DNA of 13,619 nt, from assembly GCA_046262315.1 (NCBI GenBank), contig JBHEMZ010000070.1, positions 1-13,619 of the forward strand. Reading direction: 5' to 3'. Position 1 is the stretch's first letter; each line of letters begins with the position of its first letter. This document shows, in pieces, positions 7,483 through 13,178 of this stretch. The notes under the pieces are model-generated. The model searched no databases. It saw only the letters and a list, made by a program, of their open reading frames with translations, and had not been told where the DNA came from. This DNA comes from JACVRM01 sp046262315 (GTDB taxonomy: Bacteria; Actinomycetota; Thermoleophilia; Gaiellales; Gaiellaceae). The position numbers and the translations under genes are program-made.

Positions 7483-7509
7483 AGCCCTCTGACGGACTCG
7501 AACCGTCGA
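7483..7509 (-). repeat. tRNA-3'-end-like repeat, copy 2 (candidate att site)
   Basis: It is identical over 27 bp and in the same orientation as 2653-2679. Beyond the repeat the two loci differ, so the identity has sharp edges. Adjoining it on the plus side is CCCTCC (7512-7517), which can pair with GGAGGG (7533-7538). The integrase remnant ends immediately to the left. The two copies bound a 4.8-kb segment with the cyclase gene as main cargo. Confidence 0.6.
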
Positions 7510-7590
7510 TTCCCTCCTTACCATTGAGGTCGGGAGGGGGTCTGTCCATGCCGGATTCCGCGTAGCCATGCCGGTTCGCGCCCGTCGCGG

Positions 7591-7613
7591 AAGGCGCGGA
7601 TCGGCGCCTTTTT
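7591..7613 (+). terminator. Rho-independent terminator
   Basis: AAGGCGC (7591-7597), loop GGATCG, GCGCCTT (7604-7610) and a T run to 7613 form a 7-bp GC-rich hairpin with a U tract. It would stop rightward transcripts coming from the cupin/integrase remnants. Confidence 0.7.
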
Positions 7614-7621
7614 GCGTTCCG

Positions 7622-7642
7622 GTGCACCCTCCGTGCACCCTC
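7622..7642. repeat. Phased GTGCACCCTC pair
   Basis: GTGCACCCTC occurs at 7622-7631 and 7633-7642 (11-bp period). It lies between the candidate att repeat at 7483 and the site at 7735. Confidence 0.65.
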
Positions 7643-7719
7643 GCTTGGAGTGGACAGCCTCCGAGACTCGGTGACAGTCCAGCTTGAGGACGCTACTCGG
7701 TCCTTCAATTCCAGCCTGG

Positions 7720-7773
7720 AGGTCGCTGGTTCGAGTCCGGTTAGGTCCATTCGCTGTTGTGCGTAGCACAACA
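7720..7773 (+). repeat. tRNA-3'-like site with hairpin, left copy flanking the serine hydrolase
   Basis: On the plus strand GGTCGCTGG, TTCGAGT, CCGGT and TAGGTCCA resemble a T-arm and acceptor end. No complementary 5' acceptor strand or anticodon arm is found, so it is not an intact tRNA. The last part, GTCCGGTTAGGTCCATTC (7735-7752), is repeated exactly at 8944-8961. It is followed by the hairpin GTTGTGC GTA GCACAAC (7756-7772), extended to 8 bp by the pair 7755-7773. Confidence 0.6.
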
Positions 7774-7799
7774 CGCTGCATCGGCTGCAAGTCGGTTCA

Positions 7800-8843
7800 T
7801 CACCCGCAATAGAGTTGCCACGCGAGCCGGCCGGCCGCGTCCCAGAACTCCTCCGAGGCAGACGGGGAGCTGGGGCTGCCGTTTGCGCAGATCACGACCT
7901 GGCGCTCGCCGTCTTCACTCGACAGAGCGATCGCCGTGTATCCGACGGAGAAGCCGAGATGGCCCCAGGCAGGCCCGCACGGCGAACGCTGCGGGCCAAT
8001 CAGCGCCGTGATCTCGCCGATTCCGAGCCCATAGCGGTCGGTCTCCTCCCAGTCCGATTCGACGGCCTCGAGCATCTCCATGCGGAGCTCGCCGGGAAGC
8101 AACTCGCCTCCGAGCGCGGCGCGAAGCATCTTCGCGATCTCGCCGGGGGTCGAGACGACGCCGCCCCCGGCCCGGTGGAAGGGCACGTCGATCTCCGTTA
8201 CATCAACCGGCTCCGGGCCGCCCGGCAGGATCGGGTTGTCTGCCGGGAGATATCCCCGCGCGCAGTCAACACGGAGGGGGCCGTCGACGAGATCCGTTCT
8301 CTCCAGGCCCAGCGGCGTGAGGATGTGCTGCCGCAGTGCCTCGCGGAGCGGCATCGCGGTCGTCTCCTCGACGATCAGCCTCAGGACGATGTAGTTGCTG
8401 CCGTGGTACGCCCAGCCCTCACCTGGTGCGAACAGGCGCGGCTTCTGCATGACCAGCTGAAGCTCCTCCCGAGGCCCGAGCTCCCAGGAATGCGCGGGGT
8501 CCCGCCGCCAGGGCTCGAAGAACGTCACGACGTCGCCGATGAAATCGTCGAGGCCGCTCGTGTGGTTCAGGAGCTGGCGGATAGTGATGCCCTCGGCGAA
8601 CGGCGCGGCTTCCCCGTCGAGGAGCCGGCCCTCCGCGACGAGCTGCAGGACGAGCGCGGCGACGAAGATCTTCGTCACGCTCCCGATGCGGAAGCGGTGA
8701 TCGACTGTGAGTGCCTCGCCCGTTCGTAGGTCTGCAAAGCCGGCTGCCGCTTCAACCCGCCCGTCCGGCCGGAGGGCTACCGCGACGGCACCCGGAACGC
8801 CCGTCGCGAGAATCATCTCGAGCTGATCGTCGACCGATTCCAC
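7800..8843 (-). CDS. Serine hydrolase, beta-lactamase / DD-peptidase-like (S12) family
   Basis: This is a 347-residue protein with the penicillin-recognising fold. The SxxK nucleophile motif is GSVTKIF (Ser55, Lys58). The second motif is at AYHGSNYIVL, where the usual Tyr-x-Asn reads Tyr146-His-Gly. The third motif is WGHLGFSVGY (HLG 295-297, equivalent to KTG). Also typical are RQLLNHTSGLDDF and VVSTPGEIAKML. Members are peptidases, esterases or beta-lactamase-like enzymes; the substrate is not predictable. No signal peptide is seen, so it may be cytosolic. The frame runs upstream to 8978, but that part only translates the repeat at 8944. GTG 8843 is my choice and ATG 8816 an alternative; no clear ribosome site precedes either. 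It is the only gene between the two hairpin-bearing repeats. Its second motif lacks the usual asparagine. Confidence 0.88.
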   Translation of the reverse strand: MESVDDQLEMILATGVPGAVAVALRPDGRVEAAAGFADLRTGEALTVDHRFRIGSVTKIFVAALVLQLVAEGRLLDGEAAPFAEGITIRQLLNHTSGLDDFIGDVVTFFEPWRRDPAHSWELGPREELQLVMQKPRLFAPGEGWAYHGSNYIVLRLIVEETTAMPLREALRQHILTPLGLERTDLVDGPLRVDCARGYLPADNPILPGGPEPVDVTEIDVPFHRAGGGVVSTPGEIAKMLRAALGGELLPGELRMEMLEAVESDWEETDRYGLGIGEITALIGPQRSPCGPAWGHLGFSVGYTAIALSSEDGERQVVICANGSPSSPSASEEFWDAAGRLAWQLYCG

Positions 8844-8943
8844 CCGGCGGGCGCCGAGCCTAACAGACTGCGAGCGCTGTCCTGGCTCCGTGATCAGGCC
8901 ACTCCGAGCAGTTCCCCGAGGCCGGTCGGAAGGTTTGAAAGCT

Positions 8944-8980
8944 GTCCGGTTAGGTCCATTCCGTTGTCGCGTCGACAACG
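8944..8980 (+). repeat. Site with covarying hairpin, right copy flanking the serine hydrolase
   Basis: The 18-bp repeat GTCCGGTTAGGTCCATTC (8944-8961) matches 7735-7752 exactly. It is followed by CGTTGTCG CGT CGACAACG (8962-8980), an 8-bp stem with a 3-nt loop. The stem differs from the left copy (TGC/GCA replaced by TCG/CGA) yet still pairs. The tRNA-like T-arm of the left copy is absent here. It lies about 100 bp upstream of the hydrolase start and directly beside the breakpoint of the split reductase gene. Confidence 0.6.
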
Positions 8981-8990
8981 TCTCGCATGA

Positions 8991-9498
8991 ATGGGCGACC
9001 TACCGCTTCAGGTCGACCTGCTCGACCTGGGCGGCGGCCCGGACCAAGATGAGCAGTCACTCGACTTTCTCCAGAGCGCGTACGCGCACATCATGGGCCG
9101 CGCCGCCTACGAGGGCAGGGCCGGCTCCATGACAACGGCCACCCACCATCCGTGGGCCGACATCCTGAACGCCGGGCGCAAGGTCGTCTTCCCCCGCACC
9201 CTGAAGACGGCCGACTGGGCCAACACCACGATCGCCGCCGGTGACACGGCAGAAGAGATCGACAAGCTCAGGGCTGGGCGGCGACGGCCACATTGTGGTC
9301 TGGGGCGGCGTCAGGCTCTGGCGGTCGCTCATGCGGCTTGACCTGATCGATGAGTTCCACCTGGGCTTGCACCCCTACGTTGCGGACGAGGGCACCCGGC
9401 TGTTCGACGACGTCCCCAAGGGCTACCGGCTCGACCTGGTCTCCAGCACCGCCTCCAGCAACGGGGTCGTCGAGCTGCAGTACCGGCGGCACCGCTAA
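8991..9498 (+). pseudogene. Dihydrofolate-reductase-family (RibD_C) protein, body without N-terminus, frameshifted
   Basis: One frame gives SLDFLQSAYAHIMGRAAYEG, then HPWADILNAGRKVVFPRTLK and TADWANTTIAAGDTAEEIDK. After a shift at about 9262-9285 another frame gives GGDGHIVVWGGVRLWRSLM, then RLDLIDEFHLGLHPYV, TRLFDDVPKGYRLDLV and VELQYRRHR, ending at TAA 9496-9498. Together this is the usual RibD_C reductase fold minus its first strand and glycine-rich N-terminal region (xKLIxxxxxSLDG). That missing N-terminus appears on the opposite strand at 9615. The family uses NAD(P)H to reduce diverse substrates; it is not necessarily a folate enzyme. The 5' edge abuts the hairpin repeat at 8944-8980. 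Truncation plus frameshift makes function very unlikely. Confidence 0.78.
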
Positions 9499-9521
9499 CC
9501 CAGCGGGCCAGTCCGCAAGGA

Positions 9522-9615
9522 GGCTCCCCAAGCAGAACTCGTAGTACTCGGTGCCCTTGTCAGCGAGAAGGCCCTTAAGCGAGTAGTGGAACACCAACGC
9601 GATCAGCTTCCGCAT
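9522..9615 (-). pseudogene. Detached, inverted N-terminus of a RibD_C-family reductase
   Basis: AAGGAG followed by 8 nt and ATG 9615 opens MRKLIALVFHYSLKGLLADK, then GTEYYEFCLG. This is the N-terminal strand and loop of small RibD_C reductases (normally SLDG where SLKG is seen). Homology stops at about 9522, where the strand enters the end of the oppositely oriented body at 8991-9498. Turning over the segment of about 8985-9521 would place the body right after this N-terminus, in the correct order and orientation. The ribosome site and start are intact, so a short dead-end peptide fusion may still be made. Confidence 0.65.
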
Positions 9616-10030
9616 GATCAGAACTCCTTGGTCTCGGGTCGTCTGGGGACCGTGCTTGTTCCGAGCTGCAGCGCTGGCGTGGCCGCGGCGTCTGTGGCCT
9701 GTCGCTAGTGCTTCAGACTCCACTGCCGCCCGGAAGTCATCGGTGTCCGGCCAACTGGCCGGTTGCGCGGTGAGGTACCGGGCCAGGCGACAGGACCGAG
9801 GGGTGTGCCAGTGTTCCGGAATGACGCCAGAGCGTCGCCGTACACTGGGCGCGGTGACACGACGCGCGTAAGGCGCTGTTCCGAGGATGTTGAGTTTGCG
9901 CGGAAGGCATCCGGGCGGCCCGCCAGCATGAAGCTCGCCCGTGCCGCCGGCGTGCACCGCATCCCGAAGTGACACGGGCGGGCGCGATGACACGCCGCCC
10001 TACGACGACACACACAGTTCCGTTCCTACC
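9616..10030. other. No recognisable gene
   Basis: Open frames exist on both strands but none has recognisable domain content, a good ribosome site or a family-like start. The only notable item is CCAGTGTTCCGGAATGACG at 9808-9826, which recurs with three mismatches at 10553-10571 beside the IS110 gene. Confidence 0.5.
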
Positions 10031-10501
10031 TCAGTCGAGGCGCAGGATCGTTTCCTCGATCTCCTCACCGCGACCGGGTGCGAAGTCGCGGTTGACGCCA
10101 ACGCGTCGGAACCCAGCTTTCTCCAGTACTCGAAGCGAACCGACGTTGTCCGAGGCCGCTCGGGCGTACAGTGGACGTTCGGCAGTCTCGGCAAGAAGAA
10201 TCTGTAGTGCTGCGCTCGCGATGCCTTTCCCCCATTGCGTTCGGTCTACCCAGTAGGTCACCTCAAGCTGATTGTCGATTCGGAAGGACGCGATCGTTCC
10301 AGCGATTGCTCCGTCGACATCGATGACTCGGTACGAGACGCTTGTGTCGGCCCGCACGCGCGACATCCGGTTGAGAAACGCGCGGCGATCGGTCTGATCC
10401 TCGGCTGTGAAGGCGGCCATTCGGACCGACTCCGGATCCGTCACTTGCTGATAGATCGTGTCGAGATCCCGGTCCTCGAGCGGCCTCAGCGAGACGTTCA
10501 T
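10031..10501 (-). CDS. GNAT-family N-acetyltransferase
   Basis: This is a 156-residue protein of the RimJ/RimL-like GNAT type. The N-terminus (MNVSLRPLEDRDLDTIYQQV) is the usual first strand and helix. VTYWVDRTQWGKGIASAALQ (81-100) contains the acetyl-CoA pyrophosphate-binding motif QWGKGIA. SDNVGSLRVLEKAGFRRVG (117-135) is the typical motif B region. ATG 10501 is preceded by AGGA with 8-nt spacing. The frame is open upstream to 10891, but that overlaps the IS110 gene on the same strand and is not homologous. It likely transfers acetyl from acetyl-CoA to an amine; the acceptor may be a small molecule or a protein N-terminus. It lies just downstream of the IS110 element, which could affect its expression. 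Confidence 0.9.
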   Translation of the reverse strand: MNVSLRPLEDRDLDTIYQQVTDPESVRMAAFTAEDQTDRRAFLNRMSRVRADTSVSYRVIDVDGAIAGTIASFRIDNQLEVTYWVDRTQWGKGIASAALQILLAETAERPLYARAASDNVGSLRVLEKAGFRRVGVNRDFAPGRGEEIEETILRLD

Positions 10502-10584
10502 CTGAGCGATCCTAAGTGTCGTTGCCTGGGCGGTTCCAGGGAGTCGCCTGGGCCAGCGTTCAGGAATGATGCTCCTATGTCTTG

Positions 10585-11634
10585 TCAAGCCATTCGTGGC
10601 TCCTGGTTTTGCAGTAGCCGGTAGAGGTGGCGGGCGAGGTAGCGCTTGAGCAGGCGGGTGGCGTCGCGGCGGCTTTTGCCTTCGGCGATGCGGCGGGCGA
10701 TGTACTGCTTGGTCGCGGGATCGTGCTGACGTCGGTGCAGTACCACGGTGTGCAGCGCGCGGTTGAGTTGGCGGTCGCCGCCGCGGCTGAGCCGGTGCCG
10801 CTGTGTCTGGCCGCTCGAGGCAGGGACCGGCGCGACGCCGGCGAGGCGTGCGAAGGCAGCCTCTGAGCGGACGCGGCCGCGATGTGACCAAGCGAGGATC
10901 AGCTGGGCGGCGACGATCGGACCGACGCCCGGTTCGTCGAGCAGTTGTGGTGCGAGCGCACGGACGTGCGCGAGGATCTCGTGCTCGAGCTCGGCGGCTT
11001 CGACCGTGGCCGCTTCGATTCGGCGGGCGAGGCTGCGCAACACGAGCCGTGTCGCGAGTTCGTCGGCGCTTGCCGAGCTCGAGCGGCGTAGGCGGCGACA
11101 GCGTTCGAGCAGCCTTCCCACCGGGAGGCCGCGCAGCTCCTCGCGGAGCTGGTCGGGGGCAGTGACGATCACGCCGCGCAGCTGCCCGAGCGCTTCGCGG
11201 CGTACGTCGACGGCGCTCCGACGGGCGACCAACAGCAGCCGTAGCGCCTCGCGTCGCTGCCCGCTGCGCGGCAGCGCGAGCGTCTCGCTGGCGAGTGCTG
11301 CCCGCGCTGTCCGTGCAGCGTCGAGCGAATCGTCCTTACCGCGCAAGCGCCGCTCGGCTCGCGGTGTGCGGCTGAGCTCGAGCACGGTCTCGCCGCGACC
11401 GGCGAGGAAGCGGGCAAGCCCGGCGCCGTAGCTGCCCGTGCCCTCGATCGCCCAGGCGCGTCTGCCAGGCGCATACTGCTCGGCGAAGCGAAGCGCCTCG
11501 CGATAGCCGCGCGCGTTTGCCCGCGCCACCTGCCTCGCCACGACAGCCCCGGCGGGGGCTGCCACGGCCACCAAGGCGTGCTCGTCGCGGTGGGTATCGA
11601 CGCCGACGACGTAGTCCAGCTCATCTGCAAGCAT
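10585..11634 (-). CDS. IS110-family transposase (DEDD recombinase)
   Basis: This is a 349-residue protein, full length for IS110. The N-terminal DEDD (RuvC-like) domain shows VVGVDTHRDEHALVAV (Asp13), RAWAIEGTGSYGAGLARFL (Glu64) and RLRGKDDSLDAARTA (Asp102, Asp105). The C-terminal Transposase_20 domain has LLDEPGVGPIVAAQLILAWS, then FARLAGVAPVPASSGQTQRH with the conserved serine, then RGGDRQLNRALHTVVLHR. Everything needed for activity appears present. ATG 11634 is preceded by GGAGG with 9-nt spacing; GTG 11655 is an in-frame alternative. IS110 enzymes insert without terminal inverted repeats and are guided by a bridge RNA made from a non-coding end. The element sits between the GNAT gene and broken RibD_C genes. 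The exact element ends could not be fixed from sequence alone. Confidence 0.92.
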   Translation of the reverse strand: MLADELDYVVGVDTHRDEHALVAVAAPAGAVVARQVARANARGYREALRFAEQYAPGRRAWAIEGTGSYGAGLARFLAGRGETVLELSRTPRAERRLRGKDDSLDAARTARAALASETLALPRSGQRREALRLLLVARRSAVDVRREALGQLRGVIVTAPDQLREELRGLPVGRLLERCRRLRRSSSASADELATRLVLRSLARRIEAATVEAAELEHEILAHVRALAPQLLDEPGVGPIVAAQLILAWSHRGRVRSEAAFARLAGVAPVPASSGQTQRHRLSRGGDRQLNRALHTVVLHRRQHDPATKQYIARRIAEGKSRRDATRLLKRYLARHLYRLLQNQEPRMA

Positions 11635-11655
11635 CCGACCGATCCTCCGGTTCAC

Positions 11656-11850
11656 TCGTAGGGTCCGGTGGTGCCGGTCTGAGTGCGGGAAACCGCGGCG
11701 GCAGGACGGTAATGAGTCACGCCGAGAAGGCGGACAAGCTCCTGATCAAGCCAGCAGCGGGCGCCAGACCGGCGCCGCCGCACACACGCAGACAGATCAT
11801 TCCGAAGGCACGCACACAGCGGCCAGTCACCCGACGAGTCACACGCGGCA
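11656..11850 (-). ncRNA. Candidate IS110 bridge-RNA region
   Basis: The roughly 200 bp upstream of the transposase start have no convincing gene. They contain a perfect hairpin, GGCGCC AGACC GGCGCC (11760-11776). In the IS110 group the bridge RNA is made from the non-coding end upstream of the transposase, and this is that position. Target- and donor-binding loops were not identified, so the limits and even the presence of the RNA are inferred. Confidence 0.35.
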
Positions 11851-11962
11851 CGGCGACAACCAGGCTGGCAATGGCCCCAGACAGACCACCTGCCGAGTCT
11901 TACCGTCCCCTGAGCCGCCGAAGCTCGCTGAGTAGCCGAGGCATGTGGTTCCGAGCAGCCGC

Positions 11963-12138
11963 GATGAACTTGATGTCGGCGGCCGGGGCTCACGGAGCGT
12001 GTGGCCGGTGGTCTTCGGCTCCGGTCGCCCGCTCTTCGCCACCGGCGTCATGGCCGAGCCGCTGCGGCTAGAGAACCCGACCACGATCGTGCCAGGCGAC
12101 CGGGTCACCCGCTTGGCTACGACGTGTGCACGGGATAG
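11963..12138 (+). pseudogene. RibD_C-family reductase, C-terminal fragment
   Basis: The plus frame gives DELDVGG, then SVWPVVFGSGRPLFATGVMA and EPLRLENPTTIVPGDRVTRL. After a one-base shift at about 12113 it continues as GYDVCTG with TAG at 12136-12138. This is the last third of a dihydrofolate-reductase-family (RibD_C) protein, and the upstream two thirds are absent. A short stretch (RGSRS) appears inserted between DELDVG and VWPVV compared with its relatives. It converges with the minus-strand relative at 12117-12716, and the two C-terminal ends overlap by 22 bp. It is dead by truncation. Confidence 0.65.
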
Positions 12139-12716
12139 CGCAGATGCGTGACATCCACACCGGTGACGACTGTCGGATTCCCGAGGACGGCCGGTGTGTT
12201 CGCGAGGTGGTCGAACAGCCGCACTCCTGCGCCTAGCAACACGGCAGCCAGATCGATGTGGATCTCGTCGAGCAGCCCGGCGTCCAGGCACTGCTGGATC
12301 GTTTGGGCGCCGTGCACTCCCACGGACTTCGGGCCCGCAGCCGATTTCGCTCGAGCAACGGCGCTTTCGAGCCGTCGGTGACGAACTGGACTGTCGAGCC
12401 GGGCCGTGGCCAACCGTCGGGCACGTGGTGAGTGGCGACAAAAGCGGGCACATCCCACGGGTGCTGGCCAGCCCCAGCCGCCGGCGACCTCGAACGTGCG
12501 CCGACCGGTGAGCATGGCGCCGACCTCAACCATCAAGCCCCTCAGGTGGTCGGCGCTCGGCGCCGAGACGTGGAACGTCATGCCCGATCGCGTGCTCGCT
12601 GTAGAGACCTCGACGTCGCCCGAGAAGTACCAGTCGAAAACTTCGGCGACCCCGTCGTTCTCGTCGGCGACGTACCCGTCGAGAGACATCGACATGATTG
12701 CGACCACCTTGCTCAT
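12117..12716 (-). pseudogene. RibD_C-family reductase with a doubly frameshifted middle
   Basis: The N-terminus MSKVVAIMSMSLDGYVADEN is canonical for small RibD_C reductases, followed by FHVSAPSADHLRGLMVEVGA, MLTGRRTFEVAGGWG, and later VARAKSAAGPKSVGVHGAQT and LDAGLLDEIHIDLAAVLLGA. Between residues about 83 and 115 (12372-12470) the open frame is nonsense, while the neighbouring frame reads HPWDVPAFVATHHVPDGWPR then PGSTVQFVTDG, the normal family middle. A one-base gain near 12470 and a one-base loss near 12372 explain this; the total frame stays open to TAG at 12117. The replaced stretch includes a core strand, so activity is doubtful unless these are base-call errors. The start is strongly supported by AAAGGAG 7 nt upstream of ATG 12716. 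Confidence 0.75.
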
Positions 12717-12734
12717 GGTGCAGCTCCTTTCGCG

Positions 12735-12824
12735 ACAAGGGCGCGGCTTGTTGTAGCGGCGGACGCTCGATCCGACGCGGGTGACGTCGGTTCCGTAGAC
12801 GTGGATGGAGACAGGCGGCGATGC
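12735..12824 (-). pseudogene. Possible cupin (cysteine-dioxygenase-like) C-terminal fragment
   Basis: The minus strand reads ASPPVSIHVYGTDVTRVGSS then VRRY, which resembles the closing strands of cysteine-dioxygenase-like cupins (AVSIHVYG..., SSVRR). No cupin motif 1 is present upstream. The frame runs directly into the ribosome site and ATG of the reductase at 12716. The assignment rests on about 25 residues and is tentative. Confidence 0.4.
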
Positions 12825-12827
12825 CGG

Positions 12828-12921
12828 GCTTCGGCCGAGCCGCTGCTAGCTCGTGGACGGTGCGAACTGGGCAATGCAACCGGTCGGCGACATCTTCAAT
12901 GACTAAGAACCGCGACGGCAT
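12828..12921 (-). pseudogene. N-terminal fragment of an excisionase/MerR-like HTH protein
   Basis: ATG 12921 follows GGAGG with 5-nt spacing and opens MPSRFLVIEDVADRLHCPVR then TVHELAAARPKP. This is the first two helices of small excisionase-type (HTH_17-like) DNA-binding proteins. The expected recognition wing (xxIPHRRLxxxRRFxxxEL-like) is not found in any frame; the sequence passes into the cupin-like fragment. The start is 28 nt after the stop of the winged-helix-like ORF upstream, so they may share a transcript. In-frame translation continues to 12526 without recognisable content. Confidence 0.55.
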
Positions 12922-12949
12922 CGTCTCCTCCTCGCTCGGCGACACCTAC

Positions 12950-13159
12950 TTAACTTCTCGCGCGCGCGAGAAGGTGGCTCTCCCGAACGCCGTAGAGGCC
13001 GTGGGCGACTCGATAGACGCGGCCATAGTTCTTGCGCGCGTCGGAGGAGAGTGCGTTCTTCAGCGACGACCAGTTGATCTGCTCGCCGAGGAGTTCCTCG
13101 CTTGCCCTATGAATCTCGCTTGCGCGCATGGGGCGCCCAGCCCATTGAACGACGAGCAC
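12950..13159 (-). CDS. Small winged-helix-like protein
   Basis: The conserved-looking part reads VLVVQWAGRPMRASEIHRAS, then EELLGEQINWSSLKNALSSD, then KNYGRVYRVAHGLYGVRE. The pattern of helix (MRASEIH), recognition-helix region (WSSLKNALSS) and a final beta-wing (RVYRVAHGLYGV) resembles HARE/restriction-associated winged-helix domains; no exact family is assigned. The frame is open up to 13447, but sequence above about 13180 resembles the non-coding locus at 7512-7579, so a short protein is more likely. GTG 13159 gives 69 residues. A CTG at 13174 has GAGGAGG placed ideally upstream and is an alternative, and ATG 13129 is a third. It may bind DNA or act as an accessory regulator of the neighbouring HTH gene; this is inference. 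Confidence 0.55.
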   Translation of the reverse strand: MLVVQWAGRPMRASEIHRASEELLGEQINWSSLKNALSSDARKNYGRVYRVAHGLYGVRESHLLARARS

Positions 13160-13178
13160 GACCGTCTCGATCAGCGGA

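Noticed and set aside
7591..7642. CRISPR-like repeats
   Set aside because: Only two short units with 1-bp spacing and no spacer-sized intervals; no CRISPR array or cas gene is visible anywhere in the window.
7720..7750. Complete tRNA gene
   Set aside because: T-arm and acceptor-like 3' sequence are present, but no complementary 5' acceptor strand, D-arm or proper anticodon arm lies within the needed distance. The same holds for the minus-strand copies at 2653 and 7483.
8844..8978. N-terminal extension of the serine hydrolase to 8978
   Set aside because: The extra residues translate the 18-bp repeat and hairpin, not a signal peptide or family sequence.
9268..9993. 241-codon minus-strand open frame
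   Set aside because: Only its middle (from ATG 9615, MRKLIALVFHYS...) is family-like; the rest is antisense to the reductase body or unrelated.
11704..12071. Plus-strand coding frame over the IS110 leader (MSHAEKADKLL...)
   Set aside because: No family resemblance and no ribosome site; it covers the expected non-coding end of the IS110 element and runs into the reductase fragment in a different frame.
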